From NCBI GenBank assembly GCA_015057205.1, contig SVEW01000145.1, positions 1 through 5,323 of the forward strand: a stretch of DNA of 5,323 bases, in the 5' to 3' direction. The translations under genes and the position numbers were made by a program. The DNA is from Lachnospiraceae bacterium. Lineage in GTDB: Bacteria > Bacillota > Clostridia > Lachnospirales > Lachnospiraceae. The notes beneath the pieces are model-generated. The model was not told where the DNA came from. It saw nothing but the letters and a program-made list of their open reading frames with translations, and made no database searches. Shown piece after piece: positions 5,247 to 5,323 of the stretch (position 1 is its first letter; each line of letters starts with the position of its first letter).

Positions 5247-5323
5247 TGAACCGCTCCCCGTCAAGTAGACAATCGAAAAAATATAAAATTTCTGCCATCA
5301 GATTTTGGTCTGGTGGCAGTTTT
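5247..5323. mobile_element. Candidate end of an IS3-family insertion sequence (truncated by the window)
   Basis: The stretch 5247-5271 begins TGAACCGCTCCCC and ends AAGTAGACA. It starts with TG and follows the general layout of IS3-family (IS150-like) terminal repeats, which run TGnACC, a C-rich block, then AGT-AGACA. This is recognition from memory; the other end, the transposase gene and a target duplication are outside the window. The orientation of the element cannot be decided. An alternative is a dispersed non-coding repeat. Confidence 0.45.
5292..5323 (+). terminator. Hairpin with T-run at the window end
   Basis: CTGCCATCAGA (5292-5302) pairs with TCTGGTGGCAG (5309-5319) through ten Watson-Crick pairs and one G-U, around a 6-base loop. 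At least four T follow (5320-5323, cut by the window). It would stop plus-strand transcription leaving the 756-aa gene. If the IS interpretation is right, it belongs to the element and may shield it from, or insulate it against, outside transcription. Confidence 0.65.

Overview
The window looks like chromosome from a low-to-moderate GC Gram-positive anaerobe of the Clostridia, most likely a Lachnospiraceae-type genome. The basis is strong purine-rich Shine-Dalgarno (SD) sites, sigma-A-like promoters with extended -10 elements, and protein families typical of Firmicutes. The taxonomic call is inference from protein style and was not searched.

Layout. Bases 1-63 may be the tail of an upstream gene. 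A 46-codon reading frame follows at 138-278. Its start resembles the N-terminus of a Clostridial cytidine-deaminase-like family, but it stops before any catalytic motif, so it may be a gene remnant. Its SD lies in one arm of a perfect 10-bp inverted repeat. A bidirectional terminator (302-345) separates it from a convergent 49-aa acidic gene on the minus strand (344-493), which has a textbook SD and a good promoter. Divergent from that gene is a RelQ/YjbM-type small alarmone synthetase (654-1406). A second terminator hairpin (1414-1441) separates it from a convergent YitT-family membrane protein (1445-2323, minus).

The yitT promoter faces a promoter of nearly mirrored design. That second promoter drives an apparent two-gene operon. 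The first gene (2470-2931) encodes a DUF1700/HAAS-type protein with two C-terminal membrane segments. The second (2944-5214) encodes a 756-aa protein with a degenerate cyclic-nucleotide-binding fold at the N-terminus and a large C-terminal region I do not recognise. The HAAS gene's stop codon overlaps the SD of the second gene. This pair is the best candidate here for an undescribed system: a membrane helper plus a large cytoplasmic sensor-like protein lacking an obvious DNA-binding domain.

Downstream of the operon, an A-tract plus a half-palindrome looks like the left arm of a terminator with no right arm in the window. A sequence resembling an IS3-family terminal repeat begins at about 5247. 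The simplest reading is that an insertion sequence landed in the operon's terminator and that the rest of the element lies outside the window.

Functionally, the window mixes stress signalling (ppGpp synthesis), membrane proteins of uncertain function, and a sensor-like protein. Nothing ties the alarmone synthetase to the other genes by operon structure. No tRNA, rRNA, CRISPR array or recognised riboswitch was seen. No stretch longer than 300 bases is without a gene.
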